Origin: Mageeibacillus sp. UBA6976
GTDB lineage: Bacteria > Bacillota > Clostridia > Saccharofermentanales > Saccharofermentanaceae
Direction of reading: 5' to 3'
Assembly (NCBI GenBank): GCA_002450155.1
Contig: DJYO01000009.1
Span: 1-64,000, forward strand
Length of the DNA stretch: 64,000 bases
The position numbers and the translations under genes are program-made. Below the pieces are notes generated by a model, which saw nothing but the letters and a program-made list of their open reading frames with translations, did no database searches and was not told the DNA's origin. Below are positions 52,404-60,266 of this stretch, piece after piece. The first letter of the stretch is position 1; each line of letters opens with the position of its first letter.

Positions 52404-53636
52404 TCAGCTCTTAAACAATTCGTTAAAGCACTTGACCGCATACTGATCCGTCATGCCTGCGATATAATCCGTGACATAGATCGGAAGCGGCATCTCGGAC
52501 TCAGGCTTATCCTTCTCCGGGTGCGAATCAACGAATGAAGCAAACTGCCTTATGACTTCGTTATTGGACTGGCGCGCCTTATCGATATTCCTTACCGCCT
52601 CATAGAAACTGTCAAAAAGAGACTCGAGCACGAGATCACAGTACTTCTCATATACGACGACCTTGTTGGCCCTGTAGATCTTCTTAACGTTCTCGTTAAG
52701 GACCTTCTCCAAACTGTGCAAAGCCTTGTCAGACATCCTGATCTCGTCTTTGTCGTAACTGCTTTCCACAATGTCTTCGACCAGATAATTGATTATCCCT
52801 GAATTAGATCCTCCGAGCTCTGAATAGGATGAAGACAAGTTGACTTCACTGTCTATAACACCTGTACGGAGGGCATCCTCAATATCTCTTCCGACATATG
52901 CGATCTTATCTGCAAAACGCACCACGCAGCCTTCAAGAGTCGCGGGAGTCTTGCGAGTCTTCTTGGGGATACGGTAGTCAAGATCTGATACAGTCTTATC
53001 CCTGCAGGGAATGAGCACCTGTTCGTCGTAATGCTCACCGCAATGACATATTATGCCGTCCCTTACTTCGAACGTAAGATTGAGTCCGTGAGAAGATCCG
53101 TGTTCCTCAAGAACATCGAGGACTCTGAGACCGTTTGATTCGTGCTCGAAATAGAGTTTATCGTTAACTTCCTTGAGTTTCTTGTTGAGCACCCTCTCGC
53201 CGCTGTGTCCGAAAGGCGTATGTCCTACGTCATGTCCCAAAGCGATAGCCCTGATGAGATCGGTATTGAGATTCAAAGCGGAACCTATAGTACAGGCGAT
53301 GTAGTCAACATAGATAACATGCTCAAGTCTTGAACAGATGTGATCGTTGGCAGGATTAAAGAATACCTGTGTCTTATGCTTGAGCCTTCTGAAGGCCTGG
53401 GAGTATATGATCCTTCCCATGTCCCTCTCATAGCAGCTCCTGATATTACAGTCAGGTTCAGCCTCGATCCTTCCTCTTGAAGCCTTGCTCTTCTGGGCAT
53501 AGGTGCCAAGAGTCTTCTCCCTGGCATCATGAACCATCCTGATCTTCTCTATCGTGACAGGTGAGATCCTCTCATCACTCTCGAGCGGCTTAAAACTGTC
53601 ACGGTACAGGTTAAATAAAGAATTGGCGTTATCCAT
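52404..53636 (-). CDS. dgt: dGTP triphosphohydrolase-like protein
   Basis: 410 residues, HD superfamily. Cleaves dNTPs to nucleoside and triphosphate. FRRLKHKTQVFFNP, HVIYVDYIACTIG and the HD-motif GHDVGHTPFGHSGE are clear, as is VRFADKIAYVGRDIEDALR. The start is taken as ATG 53636 (AGGAAGG at six-base spacing) rather than the TTG three bases before. First gene of the long 53.6-35.9 kb run. Confidence 0.93.
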   Translation of the reverse strand: MDNANSLFNLYRDSFKPLESDERISPVTIEKIRMVHDAREKTLGTYAQKSKASRGRIEAEPDCNIRSCYERDMGRIIYSQAFRRLKHKTQVFFNPANDHICSRLEHVIYVDYIACTIGSALNLNTDLIRAIALGHDVGHTPFGHSGERVLNKKLKEVNDKLYFEHESNGLRVLDVLEEHGSSHGLNLTFEVRDGIICHCGEHYDEQVLIPCRDKTVSDLDYRIPKKTRKTPATLEGCVVRFADKIAYVGRDIEDALRTGVIDSEVNLSSSYSELGGSNSGIINYLVEDIVESSYDKDEIRMSDKALHSLEKVLNENVKKIYRANKVVVYEKYCDLVLESLFDSFYEAVRNIDKARQSNNEVIRQFASFVDSHPEKDKPESEMPLPIYVTDYIAGMTDQYAVKCFNELFKS

Positions 53637-53660
53637 CAAATACCTTCCTCTAACAGACCC

Positions 53661-53686
53661 GATATTATTATTTGTTTATAATATCA
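53661..53686 (-). promoter_or_regulatory. dgt promoter with inverted repeat
   Basis: Extended -10 TGATATTAT (53678-53686) with no good -35. GATATTAT and ATAATATC (53661-53668, 53678-53685) form a perfect 8-bp inverted repeat with a 9-base spacer covering the -10 and start region, a likely operator. Confidence 0.5.
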
Positions 53687-53725
53687 CATAATCCGTCAGA
53701 GGTTATCTGTAAACCCAAGCTGCTT

Positions 53726-53808
53726 CAACACTAATGATAATCGGGATGCAGAAAACCCACATCCCGAAACTTTAATAATGATCATCAGATCTGACAATTA
53801 AGTATCAT
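53726..53808. repeat. 83-bp repeat, left copy
   Basis: About 90% identical to 58984-59067, with one one-base indel. It includes a hairpin CGGGATG/CATCCCG (53742-53766) and, on the minus strand, the last codons and stop (Asp-Thr-stop) of a gene like the secreted peptide gene at the right copy. The body of that gene is missing here. The two copies bracket the ABC transporter/lipoprotein genes. Confidence 0.85.
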
Positions 53809-53813
53809 TCTCT

Positions 53814-53948
53814 TTATGAGCGTTCCTCCAGCATATTGTTTACTCTGTTTTCTATTATTGGAATTACTTCATCTATACTCTTCTGTTCAGCATAGTATAG
53901 CGTAATTGGGATAATGGCAGTAATGAGTTTACTTTTTTGGGTTTTCAT
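53814..53948 (-). CDS. Small 44-residue ORF downstream of the lipoprotein gene
   Basis: ATG at 53948, preceded by GGGAG at about ten bases, 35 bases after the lipoprotein stop. The product starts with a basic, hydrophobic stretch (KTQKSKLITAIIPITLYYA) and ends with an acidic amphipathic helix (DEVIPIIENRVNNMLEER). The stop falls five bases before the left repeat. It may be a small membrane-active or accessory peptide; no family recognised. Confidence 0.4.
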   Translation of the reverse strand: MKTQKSKLITAIIPITLYYAEQKSIDEVIPIIENRVNNMLEERS

Positions 53949-53983
53949 AACAAAGAAGCTCCCGGCAGAATAATAGCTCCTAA

Positions 53984-55903
53984 TCAGTTGTCTTCATCAA
54001 TAAGCGTCTGCGCTCTTGAAGCTATCACATTGCTGACATCATCTATTGACCGGGATCCGTCAAAGTATCCTCCCAATTCTTCATTGCAGATATCCATTAC
54101 TCCCTGATCATATAAGAGCATCCCCTGAGCAGAACTAATAAACTCATAGTAATCGTCAATATAATCTTCCGGATTGTCAATGAGTACTCTGCCTGCCGGT
54201 CCGTATTCGCGTCTATAGACATTATCGGGACTATAACTCGGCTCTTCGCCGGGTTCCCCGTCGCCTGCCGACTGCAGAAGTACCGGAAGCAACAATCCGC
54301 CCGATCCACTGCTATTGGAAAAATAAATCTCGGTATCCGTTATCCTGTTATCTGCATAAAACCCTAAGACCTGCTCTATATTAGCCTCACAAGCCGTCCG
54401 GGATATGGGAAGATAGTTAATCCTGTTTACCGTATCCGCAGTCAGAGCCTCATCAGATAACAGGTAATTAAGTACACATGCCGCACCCTCAGGGTTATTA
54501 GCGTTCGCGAGTACCGAGAAAAACAGATCCGTATTGAACACAGGTCCTTCGGCAAAGGGATATCCTATGTAATCTATGCTTCCGCCTGTATATTCATTGG
54601 TAAGTACGTATTGAAGGAAACTTCCTACTCCCCCATACACTTCCAGGAACATCAGTTCCCCGTCTGTCATCTGCACCGCAACACCTGCAGTCTCCGTGTA
54701 CGGCACCGACCCCTGTGTCTTACAAAACTCAAGCAAAGAGGCAACATCGCTCTCAGACAGTTCGCGCTCCTTGTAAGCTTTATTAAGTAAAAACGGCAAT
54801 ATCTCCTGTGTTAATCCCTGCGAAGTATCACCGCGCAGAATATGTTCACAAGAAGAATGTAAAGAAACAAAGCCGGTAAAAGAACTCCAGTCTTCAAAAC
54901 TCAGATCATGAGAAAAGCTGCCCGGCATGGCAAACAGGCATTCTACTGTTACATAGGGCGTAACCCATACTCTCTTTCCTTCATCAGTCCTGCATGCATC
55001 CCACAGATTCGGGAAAAACCTGTCGCTGTCTGTTATCACATCATCAAGCTCGGCAAAGATATCAGCTCCTTCGAGTTCAGACCTGTAGTCGTTACCGTAT
55101 ATGAGTATGTCCGGTCCGTCAGACATCAGGATATCGGTACGCATCGTAAGTGGATCATCTTCGTAATGGATGACTTCTATAACATAGTCTTCGTTAGTCC
55201 TGTTGAACTCATTTATCTCATCTTCTATCCATTCCAAGTGATATCTGCATACGCCCACTCTAACTGTCTGTCTCTCTCCGGAAAGTTCCTTTGGTGTTAT
55301 GCGCCATAAACCGAAACTGCTCTCCTCATCCTTAAAAATGTCTCCGCTTGAACCCATCATTACATAAGAGCCGTTATCAAAGGTTATCGGTGCATCGTAG
55401 AGTTCTATGCCTGCCGCTCCCAGATCCAGGACCGGAATGCATGTCATGGAATCAATATCCATACTGTATAAGACATTCTCTTTGAACAGGTGTACATTCT
55501 CAAACCCGTGCTCAGTACCAAATACAAAACACAAACTGTTATCAAACACATCATCTATCCGGATACAGTCCCTCTCCCGGCCATCCTCTATAACATAAAG
55601 CAGCACATGCCCATCCCCGTAATTCTCTATTCCTGTTGCATATGCTACGCCTGCCTTATCGTGAGCAACCGAAGTTATAAGCACATCTTCTAATGCAGCT
55701 CCGTCCGCGTCACTGATAAGAGAAGTGTCATAAAAACCATATTTCTCGCAGAATGAACTAGCTTCTTCGTCAGAAAGAATCTCGGTATCGTATATCAGAT
55801 CACAAGAAGGCTCGAAAATCATCTGTTCGTTATTCTGATGCTTGCACGAACAACAAACAGCAAGAACCAGAAATGTGGCTAACAAACAAAGGTATTTCTT
55901 CAT
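53984..55903 (-). CDS. Lipoprotein with extracellular solute-binding domain
   Basis: 639 residues. Signal peptide with lipobox VCCSC (Cys20). A ~190-residue N-terminal region of beta-propeller-like strands is followed by a periplasmic-binding fold of family 1 (QTVRVGVCRYHLEWIEDEI, EVIHYEDDPLTMRTDILMSDGPDILIY). It has ATGA overlap with the ATPase gene. A binding lipoprotein tied to a MacB-type exporter instead of an importer is unusual; it could capture a peptide outside the cell, for immunity or sensing. Role inferred. Confidence 0.8.
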   Translation of the reverse strand: MKKYLCLLATFLVLAVCCSCKHQNNEQMIFEPSCDLIYDTEILSDEEASSFCEKYGFYDTSLISDADGAALEDVLITSVAHDKAGVAYATGIENYGDGHVLLYVIEDGRERDCIRIDDVFDNSLCFVFGTEHGFENVHLFKENVLYSMDIDSMTCIPVLDLGAAGIELYDAPITFDNGSYVMMGSSGDIFKDEESSFGLWRITPKELSGERQTVRVGVCRYHLEWIEDEINEFNRTNEDYVIEVIHYEDDPLTMRTDILMSDGPDILIYGNDYRSELEGADIFAELDDVITDSDRFFPNLWDACRTDEGKRVWVTPYVTVECLFAMPGSFSHDLSFEDWSSFTGFVSLHSSCEHILRGDTSQGLTQEILPFLLNKAYKERELSESDVASLLEFCKTQGSVPYTETAGVAVQMTDGELMFLEVYGGVGSFLQYVLTNEYTGGSIDYIGYPFAEGPVFNTDLFFSVLANANNPEGAACVLNYLLSDEALTADTVNRINYLPISRTACEANIEQVLGFYADNRITDTEIYFSNSSGSGGLLLPVLLQSAGDGEPGEEPSYSPDNVYRREYGPAGRVLIDNPEDYIDDYYEFISSAQGMLLYDQGVMDICNEELGGYFDGSRSIDDVSNVIASRAQTLIDEDN

Positions 55904-56571
55904 GAGATCTTACCGTCAGTGATAAAAAGGACCCTGTCTGCTGACTGGGCAAGCTCTTTGTCGTGGGTTACTACTACTACTGTTTTGCCTGATCCTTTAA
56001 GCTTTCTAAACAGTTCGTTCATCTCATTCTTTGTTTCAGAATCAAGCTGACCCGTCGGCTCATCTGCAAGGATGATAGATGCATTATTCACGATAGCTCT
56101 TGCTATTGCAGCCCTCTGCTTCTGTCCACCGCTCATCTTTATTACCTTACGATTAACAAGATCTTCTATTCCAACTTCCTTTAAAGCTGCCAATATCATC
56201 TCTTTACGCTTGGATCTTTTAACACCTGCAAAAAGAAGCGGGACTTCCACATTCTCATATACAGTGCGATAAGGTATCAATCCGAAGTCCTGCAATACAA
56301 ATCCGATCTCCCGGCATCTTATCTTAGACAGCTTCCGGTTATTTAAAGTTGAGACATCTTCTCCGTTTATAATGACTTCACCTTCTGTCGCTTTATCAAG
56401 ACAACCTATTATATGCAGAAGGGTTGACTTACCTGAACCTGACACTCCGCATATTGCGACATATTCGCCCTTATCTATCGTAAGGTCTATTCCGGAAAGA
56501 GCCGGGACGGATACTTCCTTGCTTAATCTGTAGTTTTTCTTAACGCCTTTGATTTCTATAGCCTTTTCCAT
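55900..56571 (-). CDS. MacB/LolD-type ABC transporter ATP-binding protein
   Basis: 223 residues, full ATPase: Walker A CGVSGSGKSTLLHIIGCLD, Q-loop FVLQDFGLIP, signature MSGGQKQRAAIARAI, Walker B IILADEPTGQLDSET, H-loop VVVVTHDKEL. Of the peptide-exporter / bacteriocin-immunity class (COG1136). Four bases from the permease gene. Works with the two permeases upstream. Confidence 0.92.
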   Translation of the reverse strand: MEKAIEIKGVKKNYRLSKEVSVPALSGIDLTIDKGEYVAICGVSGSGKSTLLHIIGCLDKATEGEVIINGEDVSTLNNRKLSKIRCREIGFVLQDFGLIPYRTVYENVEVPLLFAGVKRSKRKEMILAALKEVGIEDLVNRKVIKMSGGQKQRAAIARAIVNNASIILADEPTGQLDSETKNEMNELFRKLKGSGKTVVVVTHDKELAQSADRVLFITDGKIS

Positions 56572-56575
56572 GGTA

Positions 56576-57844
56576 TCAGTCCTTTCTCATCAGTTCTATC
56601 GGATGTCTTCTGCTGTTTAATATCAGAGTAGGTACCATCAGCAGGACAACTATCAGCAGATTAAACGCCAGCATTATCAGCAGCCACTCTACTGTCAGAT
56701 AATTTGCATTTATTAGCATTCCCATTTGCTCTGAATACCTGAGCAGCACGGCATATCCAGATATCGTTCCAATAATAATCGACGGTATAAAGATAAGAAG
56801 TTCCCCGGCTATACATCCGCTCCATGTACTCCCGCAAAGATAGTAAGTAGTCAGTTCATTACGCTTCTTCTTGATACTCATGTTAATGGAACAGAATACA
56901 ACAGTTACAGAAAGCAGTACTGCCAGCAGTGAATTCCTTATTGCAGCAGCTCTCAGTTCACCGTTCTCTGCCTGATAGTTGGTGAGCATCTCATCGTAAT
57001 AGGTTACCTGGGCTTCTGCATAAAATCCTGCGTCCACCAGCAAATCAGCCACATCCTCAGGCGAATAGCCATCCCCCGGAGTGATAAGCAGACCACCGAA
57101 AGTAGTTGTTCTTATTGCTTTTCCGTCATCAGTCCTCAGATTCCAGGCTATCGCCCAGATATAATCTTGTTCAGATAAAGGCATAAATCGCTCTGTAAGA
57201 ATTGACGGGAAGTGCCTGGAGTTACTTTGCACAAGAGGAGAATCGGCGCTAATTACACCTACTACTTTTATGGTCGCATAAATCACATCATCTTCCATAT
57301 ACTTCCCCGGAACCCAGTAATATGTATCATCATCTTCACTATATTCGTATGAATAAAACGGGATCTCTATCTCATCTCCGATATTAATGTGATCCGTACC
57401 ATTCTCCGTAACTACCACTTCATTAATTGAATGGACATCAGGCGCTCTGCCTGCAACCATGTGAAACGGGTAGTCGCAATCACCCAAAAAAGAGACATCT
57501 GTCAATGTTATACCACCCGGACAGCCGTCGTAAGAAAAACCGCCCCAACAATCATTAAAGGGAACAACAGACTGGATCGCTTCCATACTGGATAGTGTAT
57601 TAATCTGTTCCAGAATCTCCTTATAATTACCTTCATTCTCATATTCATCAGTAAGATCTGTATATACAACCACCTTGTCCGTCAGATTTGCCTGCATGGT
57701 GTTATATATCACTTCATAGTATTCTGACAGAAGTGATAAGGCATAAAGGCTGTATATTAAAGATACTGCCGAAGTAACGATAAGAAGCAATACTTTGAGG
57801 AATGACTCAGACATTGAATAAAATAAAAGCTTAATTGGTCTCAT
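56576..57844 (-). CDS. FtsX-like ABC permease, 422 residues
   Basis: One N-terminal helix, a large extracytoplasmic domain (about 40-290) and three C-terminal helices; FtsX/MacB topology, with the end IVVLLMVPTLILNSRRHPIELMRKD typical of FtsX domains. MacB-type permeases do not transport across the membrane by alternating access but act on extracytoplasmic substrates. Overlaps the other permease gene by 14 bases. Confidence 0.82.
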   Translation of the reverse strand: MRPIKLLFYSMSESFLKVLLLIVTSAVSLIYSLYALSLLSEYYEVIYNTMQANLTDKVVVYTDLTDEYENEGNYKEILEQINTLSSMEAIQSVVPFNDCWGGFSYDGCPGGITLTDVSFLGDCDYPFHMVAGRAPDVHSINEVVVTENGTDHINIGDEIEIPFYSYEYSEDDDTYYWVPGKYMEDDVIYATIKVVGVISADSPLVQSNSRHFPSILTERFMPLSEQDYIWAIAWNLRTDDGKAIRTTTFGGLLITPGDGYSPEDVADLLVDAGFYAEAQVTYYDEMLTNYQAENGELRAAAIRNSLLAVLLSVTVVFCSINMSIKKKRNELTTYYLCGSTWSGCIAGELLIFIPSIIIGTISGYAVLLRYSEQMGMLINANYLTVEWLLIMLAFNLLIVVLLMVPTLILNSRRHPIELMRKD

Positions 57845-58886
57845 AAGGCACCTCGTGTCTGATAGTTCTCAAAATCGTTCTTCCGGCCCAGATAATAGTT
57901 GCCAGAATAATGAACACTGCCACATCGAGCACGATAAATCTTATGTCGTACAAGACACCGTTAAAGAATCTCTCTTCAAACAGATTCATAAGCATAGCGA
58001 GCAGATATCCTCCTGCGATCGCTATCAAAGAGAGCTGCAGCATTTTTAATGCATCAAATGTAAACATTCTCAAATCAGAAGCACCGCAAAGCCTTCTGAC
58101 CTTTCTCTCTGTATCAAACAGCGACAGATAGAAATCCACTATCTCTGCCGTACACACAAGACAGGCAGCAAGGATGATTACAGCAGAAAAGGCAGTTTTG
58201 CTTACCTCTTGTTTACCATAATCATCCAAACCATACGGTCTGTTATACTCAGTGATCTCAAACATTGAATTCATATAGTCCGTTAGTTCCGCCTCTTCCC
58301 TTGCTGACAAGGGCTTATGAAACTGAAAGACAACAGCTTGGAACTTATTGGCAATCTCAAAAAACATTTCAGGAGTACAATAAACACACGTATAGAATGA
58401 ATCCAGATCATCAGATGATGCAGAACCATCAATGATAGCTCCTACTCCACACAAATCATATCTTTTATCAAAGAACGTAACTCGGTCTGCGTTATAATCT
58501 ATATGAAGATCTGTTGCTGCAAAGTCTTCAAAGTACAGTTCACCATATTTTAGATCCCTGATTGAATTCCCACTGTAGAGGTATTCTTCACGTTCCTCGC
58601 AAATATCAGGAATAAAAGCAACCAGCTTAATTGGCTCAATAGCAATACCCATCGCTGATCTAATTTGAAGTTCCTTGTAATCTTGAAGGTCTGCAGGTAG
58701 ATTGTTCATCATCTCATCAAATACATCTGCCTTTTCCGATTTAAAAATGAACTCGTATCGTGTTTCAGATAGTGGATTATCAGCCTTGCGTTCCAGATAT
58801 AAACTCATTACATCACTCAAGGCTGCAGTGCTGATAAGAAATACTACCGTTATTATCAGCCAGCATAAAAAGCGATTATACTTCAT
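57831..58886 (-). CDS. FtsX-like ABC permease, 351 residues
   Basis: Same plan as the 422-residue permease: N-terminal helix, extracytoplasmic domain, three C-terminal helices (TAFSAVIILAACLVCTAEIV, LIAIAGGYLLAML, FIVLDVAVFIILATIIWAG). The two adjacent half-permeases probably form a heterodimer with the ATPase. First gene after the right repeat; a promoter in 58887-58983 is not clear. Confidence 0.78.
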   Translation of the reverse strand: MKYNRFLCWLIITVVFLISTAALSDVMSLYLERKADNPLSETRYEFIFKSEKADVFDEMMNNLPADLQDYKELQIRSAMGIAIEPIKLVAFIPDICEEREEYLYSGNSIRDLKYGELYFEDFAATDLHIDYNADRVTFFDKRYDLCGVGAIIDGSASSDDLDSFYTCVYCTPEMFFEIANKFQAVVFQFHKPLSAREEAELTDYMNSMFEITEYNRPYGLDDYGKQEVSKTAFSAVIILAACLVCTAEIVDFYLSLFDTERKVRRLCGASDLRMFTFDALKMLQLSLIAIAGGYLLAMLMNLFEERFFNGVLYDIRFIVLDVAVFIILATIIWAGRTILRTIRHEVPYETN

Positions 58887-58983
58887 TATTTGTTATCTTC
58901 TCCTTAACGAGAACTCAGCTACATAGAACTACTCTATCTGTGTAAATTATTTCAGATGCTTGTGTACTGTTTATGTCATATAA

Positions 58984-59067
58984 CAACACTATTGATAATC
59001 GGGATGTAGGGAAACCCACATCCCGAAACTTTAAGAATGATCACCAGATCTGACAATCAAGTATCAT
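58984..59067. repeat. 83-bp repeat, right copy, with hairpin
   Basis: Right partner of 53726-53808. It contains the 3' end of the secreted peptide gene and a strong stem CGGGATG/CATCCCG with an inner GGG/CCC (59000-59025). The stem lies downstream of the peptide gene on the minus strand, so it may act as its terminator although the T-run is poor. Confidence 0.85.
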
Positions 59068-59398
59068 ATCCTTCTTGTGTTACAGTAATGTTACTATGCT
59101 GATTGCTGGAAGAATGTGCATACCAATATCCTTTTGTTGGATGCACACAATATGAGCTAACACTTAATGTATCGTTATTGAGATCAGATCTTGTGTTTGT
59201 GTCAGCATCAACAACAATACCTCCAGAATATACTCTCGTTTTTACAACAGTATTATACGTGTCGGAACCACTCACCGTAACAGAGCACTTCTCTCTTGTA
59301 TTTGTCAGTTGATGACTAATGCTTATTGCAAACGATGACAATGACATTATCATGATTACCGCAAAAACTGTTACCAATCCTAATATTTTCTTTGACAT
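59057..59398 (-). CDS. Secreted 113-residue peptide, bacteriocin candidate
   Basis: Signal peptide (KKILGLVTVFAVIMIMSL, cleavage near SFA-IS) and a mature part of ~90 residues, Ser/Thr/Asn rich and beta-prone, with two cysteines (38, 84) able to form one disulphide. The C-terminus GYWYAHSSSNQHSNITVTQE has an aromatic cluster followed by an HS-x-ITV strand, faintly like lactococcin-972-type peptides. GGAG precedes ATG 59398 and an extended -10 TGGTATAGA (59429-59437) is 30 bases upstream. It lies directly after agrBD and before the MacB-type genes, so a quorum-controlled bacteriocin with its immunity exporter is a fair hypothesis. Confidence 0.65.
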   Translation of the reverse strand: MSKKILGLVTVFAVIMIMSLSSFAISISHQLTNTREKCSVTVSGSDTYNTVVKTRVYSGGIVVDADTNTRSDLNNDTLSVSSYCVHPTKGYWYAHSSSNQHSNITVTQEGYDT

Positions 59399-59464
59399 AT
59401 TAATGTCTCCTTTCGTTTTGAATTCTGGTCTATACCACTTTTATGTTTGCAGATTAACCGCAAA

Positions 59465-59587
59465 TCACTTCCTTGGTCTTTTGGGCTGATGGTAGATCGT
59501 CAAACAACCCGGAATGCGTGGATCAATCGTAGACTTCTTGGTAATGATCTTCACCACTTTCAAGATTTCTTTCTCAGTTACCTTCAT
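59465..59587 (-). CDS. agrD: AgrD-like autoinducer precursor nested in the AgrB frame
   Basis: ATG at 59587, in frame with agrB and preceded by AGGA at seven-base spacing, could direct separate synthesis of a 40-residue peptide that is the normal AgrD size. Parts in order: amphipathic N-terminal helix (2-17), proline-containing linker STIDPRIPG, core CLTIY with Cys28, and tail HQPKRPRK. Free AgrD and AgrB-tethered AgrD may both be made. The precursor identity is strong by pattern; the mode of translation is open. Confidence 0.7.
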   Translation of the reverse strand: MKVTEKEILKVVKIITKKSTIDPRIPGCLTIYHQPKRPRK

Positions 59588-60154
59588 TCGCTTTTCCTTT
59601 TTTATTTCCAACAACATAGAAACTGCACAAACAACAATTCCATAGCTGATAGAGAACCGTATTCTGTTATGGATTTGAAGCAAGGATAGTAAAAGTAATA
59701 AGGTTGCTTCAAACACTAAAGATAATCTGGATAGTCTTTTTGCTCTATAATATTCATATTCGCTCCAATCTATATTGGGGTTATTGATGGCGCCAATCAA
59801 AGTGATAATGATCATTGACATAATCACCCCACCTTGATATATCGGGTATATCTTTTCTATGAAAGGATATATCAGCACTCCGGAAAATGAGACTGATAAA
59901 GAAGCTATCAAACAGGTTCCATATCTTTCACAATGAATCCCTCCGCTATATTTCCTGATAAGCGAGAATGCAATTATAAATACGAGAACCTGAATGAAGC
60001 AATGCGTCGTTATTGCAAGATATAGGATAAGTGCATACGAGATGCTCTTTTCCAAAAGAACCTGAACTCCATAATGATATAGATCAACTTCACTATCATC
60101 GATCAAATCTGCCAAAACCATACGACCAACGATCATGGATGAAATACGTTCCAT
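59465..60154 (-). CDS. agrB: AgrB peptide-processing protease fused to the AgrD autoinducer precursor
   Basis: 229 residues from ATG 60154, with GGAGG ten bases upstream. Residues 1-189 are AgrB: multiple membrane helices and the catalytic pair in YSGGIHCERYGTCLIAS, His74 and Cys81, spaced seven residues as in staphylococcal AgrB (His77/Cys84). The frame does not stop where AgrB should end (about 189). It continues as an AgrD-like precursor: amphipathic helix KVTEKEILKVVKIITKK, then IPGCLTIY, then HQPKRPRK. The core would be a five-residue thiolactone ring CLTIY (Cys217-Tyr221), and the basic Pro-containing tail matches the QPKxP recognition tail of clostridial AgrD peptides. Known AgrD is a separate gene; here it is in cis. 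Confidence 0.85.
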   Translation of the reverse strand: MERISSMIVGRMVLADLIDDSEVDLYHYGVQVLLEKSISYALILYLAITTHCFIQVLVFIIAFSLIRKYSGGIHCERYGTCLIASLSVSFSGVLIYPFIEKIYPIYQGGVIMSMIIITLIGAINNPNIDWSEYEYYRAKRLSRLSLVFEATLLLLLSLLQIHNRIRFSISYGIVVCAVSMLLEIKKEKRMKVTEKEILKVVKIITKKSTIDPRIPGCLTIYHQPKRPRK

Positions 60155-60198
60155 TAACTGTCTTCCTCCCATCTGGTTATGTACGATATACCACGTAC

Positions 60199-60266
60199 AA
60201 AATACTGATGGAACAGATGTCATCAAATTTGGCAAGTATGGTTGAAATTAGGCAAGTTTGGCAAGT
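60199..60266 (-). promoter_or_regulatory. Promoter of agrBD with three GGCAAGT repeats
   Basis: TTGATG (60221-60226) and TATTTT (60199-60204) have a 16-base spacer. Upstream of the -35, GGCAAGT (plus-strand sense) occurs at 60231-60237, 60251-60257 and 60260-60266; the first two are 20 bp apart, two helical turns. Direct repeats at this spacing just upstream of the -35 suit a LytTR activator. They begin immediately after the agrC stop. Confidence 0.6.

Noticed and set aside
57831..58886. Two permeases as a single bacteriocin-immunity protein broken by frameshift
   Set aside because: Each has its own N-terminal helix, full extracytoplasmic domain and three C-terminal helices, and they overlap by only 14 bases, so they are two complete genes.
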